DNA of 64,000 nt, taken from contig QWII01000018.1 in assembly GCA_021405325.1 (NCBI GenBank), forward strand, positions 62,001 through 126,000, written 5' to 3'. The notes beneath the pieces are model-generated. The model saw only the letters and a program-made list of their open reading frames with translations, did no database searches and was not told the DNA's origin. Positions 63,082-64,000 of the stretch are shown piece after piece (positions within the stretch are counted from its first letter, which is position 1; each line of letters begins with the position of its first letter). Both the position numbers and the translations under genes were made by a program. This DNA is from Caldilinea sp. CFX5. Lineage in GTDB: Bacteria > Chloroflexota > Anaerolineae > Caldilineales > Caldilineaceae.

Positions 63082-64000
63082 TTAGCCGAGCAGCGGGGTT
63101 GGGGTTGGCGTCGGGATCGGGGCATTGAGATCATAGACGCCGACATCGACGCTGTAGTTGGCTTCGCCCGGGACCAGCGTAATACAGTCGGAAATGCCGT
63201 TGCTGCCAACATCTGAATCGCCTTCGTCATCGCCGCCCTGGTCTTGCAAGGTGAAGACTGTGCCACTGGGCGCCAAGAAACGCACGCGATAGGAGCCGGG
63301 CGTGAGGTTGATAAAGATATATTGCCCACTATTGCTGGTGCTTCTGGTGGCCGCCGTTGAGGTGCTGGTGCAGCCTTCCAACAATTCGACGGTGACGCCG
63401 GCCAGACCGAGGCCGCCTTCATCCTGCAAGCCGTTACGATTGCTATCCAACCAGACGCGATCGCCGATGATGACGTTATCAGCCGAGGCAGTGCTGGTGG
63501 GCGTGGGACCGCCGGCGCGCGTGACGCAGACGGCGTCGGCGAAGAAGTCCGCGCCGCCATCAGTATAGGCATAGGCTTCAATATAGATGGTGCCCACAGG
63601 CGCGAGCAACGACGCTGAGACCTGTTGGTAAGCACTGGATGTCACTTGAGCGAAGGTGTGGCCCAAGCGCACGCCATTGGCGTCGTAGAAGTTAATGCCA
63701 AAGGAGTGGAAGATGCCGGCATTGGCGGTGCGACTAAAGCCGCTGATGGTATAGGTGGCGCCGGGCAAGACGCCCACCGGTTGGCTGATAAAAACGCCGC
63801 CGGGGCCGCGCAAGAGTGCCGCCTGCGTGCCGCTGTAGGCCTGGTTGCTCAGGGTCAGTTGCTGGCTAGTGTAACCGGCCACGGTCCAACTGGCGAAGCC
63901 GCTTTCAAAGTCGCCATTGATCAAGAGATTGCCTGTGCAGGTCGAAGGCACGGGCGTGTGGGTGGGGCCGACCGGTGTGTTGGTTGCGGTCGGCGGCACG
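63082..64000 (-). CDS. Secreted CBM-like/SdrD-like repeat protein (N-terminus beyond window)
   Basis: At least 305 residues; the frame is open to the window edge, so the start and signal peptide lie to the right. A Thr/Pro linker (PPTATNTPVGPTHTPVPST) precedes a carbohydrate-binding-like jelly-roll (NLLINGDFESGFASWTVAGYTSQQLTLSNQAYSG...ADFFADAVCV). An SdrD B-like domain follows (IGDRVWLDSNRNGLQDEGGLGLAGVTVELLEG...GDDEGDSDVGSNGIS) with Asp/Asn-rich calcium sites. It ends with PTPTPTPLLG. It probably acts at the cell surface as an adhesin or glycan binder. Confidence 0.82.
   Translation of the reverse strand, partial: VPPTATNTPVGPTHTPVPSTCTGNLLINGDFESGFASWTVAGYTSQQLTLSNQAYSGTQAALLRGPGGVFISQPVGVLPGATYTISGFSRTANAGIFHSFGINFYDANGVRLGHTFAQVTSSAYQQVSASLLAPVGTIYIEAYAYTDGGADFFADAVCVTRAGGPTPTSTASADNVIIGDRVWLDSNRNGLQDEGGLGLAGVTVELLEGCTSTSTAATRSTSNSGQYIFINLTPGSYRVRFLAPSGTVFTLQDQGGDDEGDSDVGSNGISDCITLVPGEANYSVDVGVYDLNAPIPTPTPTPLLG

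Overview
The window looks like a chromosomal stretch of a Chloroflexota bacterium, probably of the Anaerolineae/Caldilineae type. This is inferred from three carbohydrate ABC importers without their own ATPase, Tat-type lipoprotein solute-binding proteins, large STAND/AfsR-like regulators with TPR tails, Pro/Thr-rich linkers in secreted beta-helix proteins, a one-chain xanthine-dehydrogenase-like hydroxylase and moderately GC-rich coding sequence. No rRNA, tRNA, CRISPR array or transposase was recognised.

Layout. 1-7.3 kb is the tail of a surface-polysaccharide locus: a truncated GT4 glycosyltransferase, an AlbA_2/Schlafen-type ATP-binding protein, a giant O-antigen ligase/TPR protein and a WecA/MraY-type phosphosugar transferase. 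7.3-16.1 kb encodes envelope proteins: a double-cyclophilin lipoprotein, a VTT membrane protein and a 2066-residue alpha-2-macroglobulin with a CTEQ thioester motif. 16.2-31.4 kb runs mostly on the minus strand: two STAND regulators, a zinc alcohol dehydrogenase, a 1398-residue beta-helix/dockerin/cohesin-like secreted protein and a class III aminotransferase. An enolase-superfamily enzyme and a small secreted protein lie on the plus strand. 31.4-39.3 kb is patchier. It has an EEP phosphatase, a frameshifted small gene, an AT-rich stretch with an orphan lipoprotein and an MltR-like protein, a HigB/HigA toxin-antitoxin pair between two 182-bp copies of an ABC-ATPase gene end, a DUF3291 protein, an SDR and a HAD dehalogenase. 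39.6-43.3 kb holds the molybdenum hydroxylase and a CtaG-like protein.

43.5-62.6 kb is a sugar-uptake island of three consecutive minus-strand CUT1 operons, each reading SBP, MalF-type permease, MalG-type permease, catabolic enzyme(s). Operon A ends with a sugar-phosphate isomerase/epimerase-like protein. Operon B ends with a gamma-glutamyltransferase and a class V aminotransferase. Operon C ends with an enolase-superfamily dehydratase. Each SBP has a readable sigma70-type promoter. No ATPase is encoded, so all three probably share an MsmX/UgpC-like ATPase from elsewhere. Operon C is interrupted between SBP and MalF by an AT-rich two-gene cassette (frameshifted EEP nuclease plus an unknown protein). 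A RelE/ParE-type pair and an orphan antitoxin-like gene sit beside operon C. The window ends in a secreted CBM/SdrD-like protein whose C-terminal repeat has decayed.

The most striking non-coding signal is the density of long, often perfect inverted repeats in the gaps: more than 20, with arms up to 36 paired bases. Several share cores. Two palindromes with unrelated arms have the same 13-nt loop. Two repeat pairs show compensatory base-pair changes. One palindrome lies in frame inside the alpha-2-macroglobulin gene. This looks like an active or recently active hairpin-repeat system rather than ordinary terminators alone.
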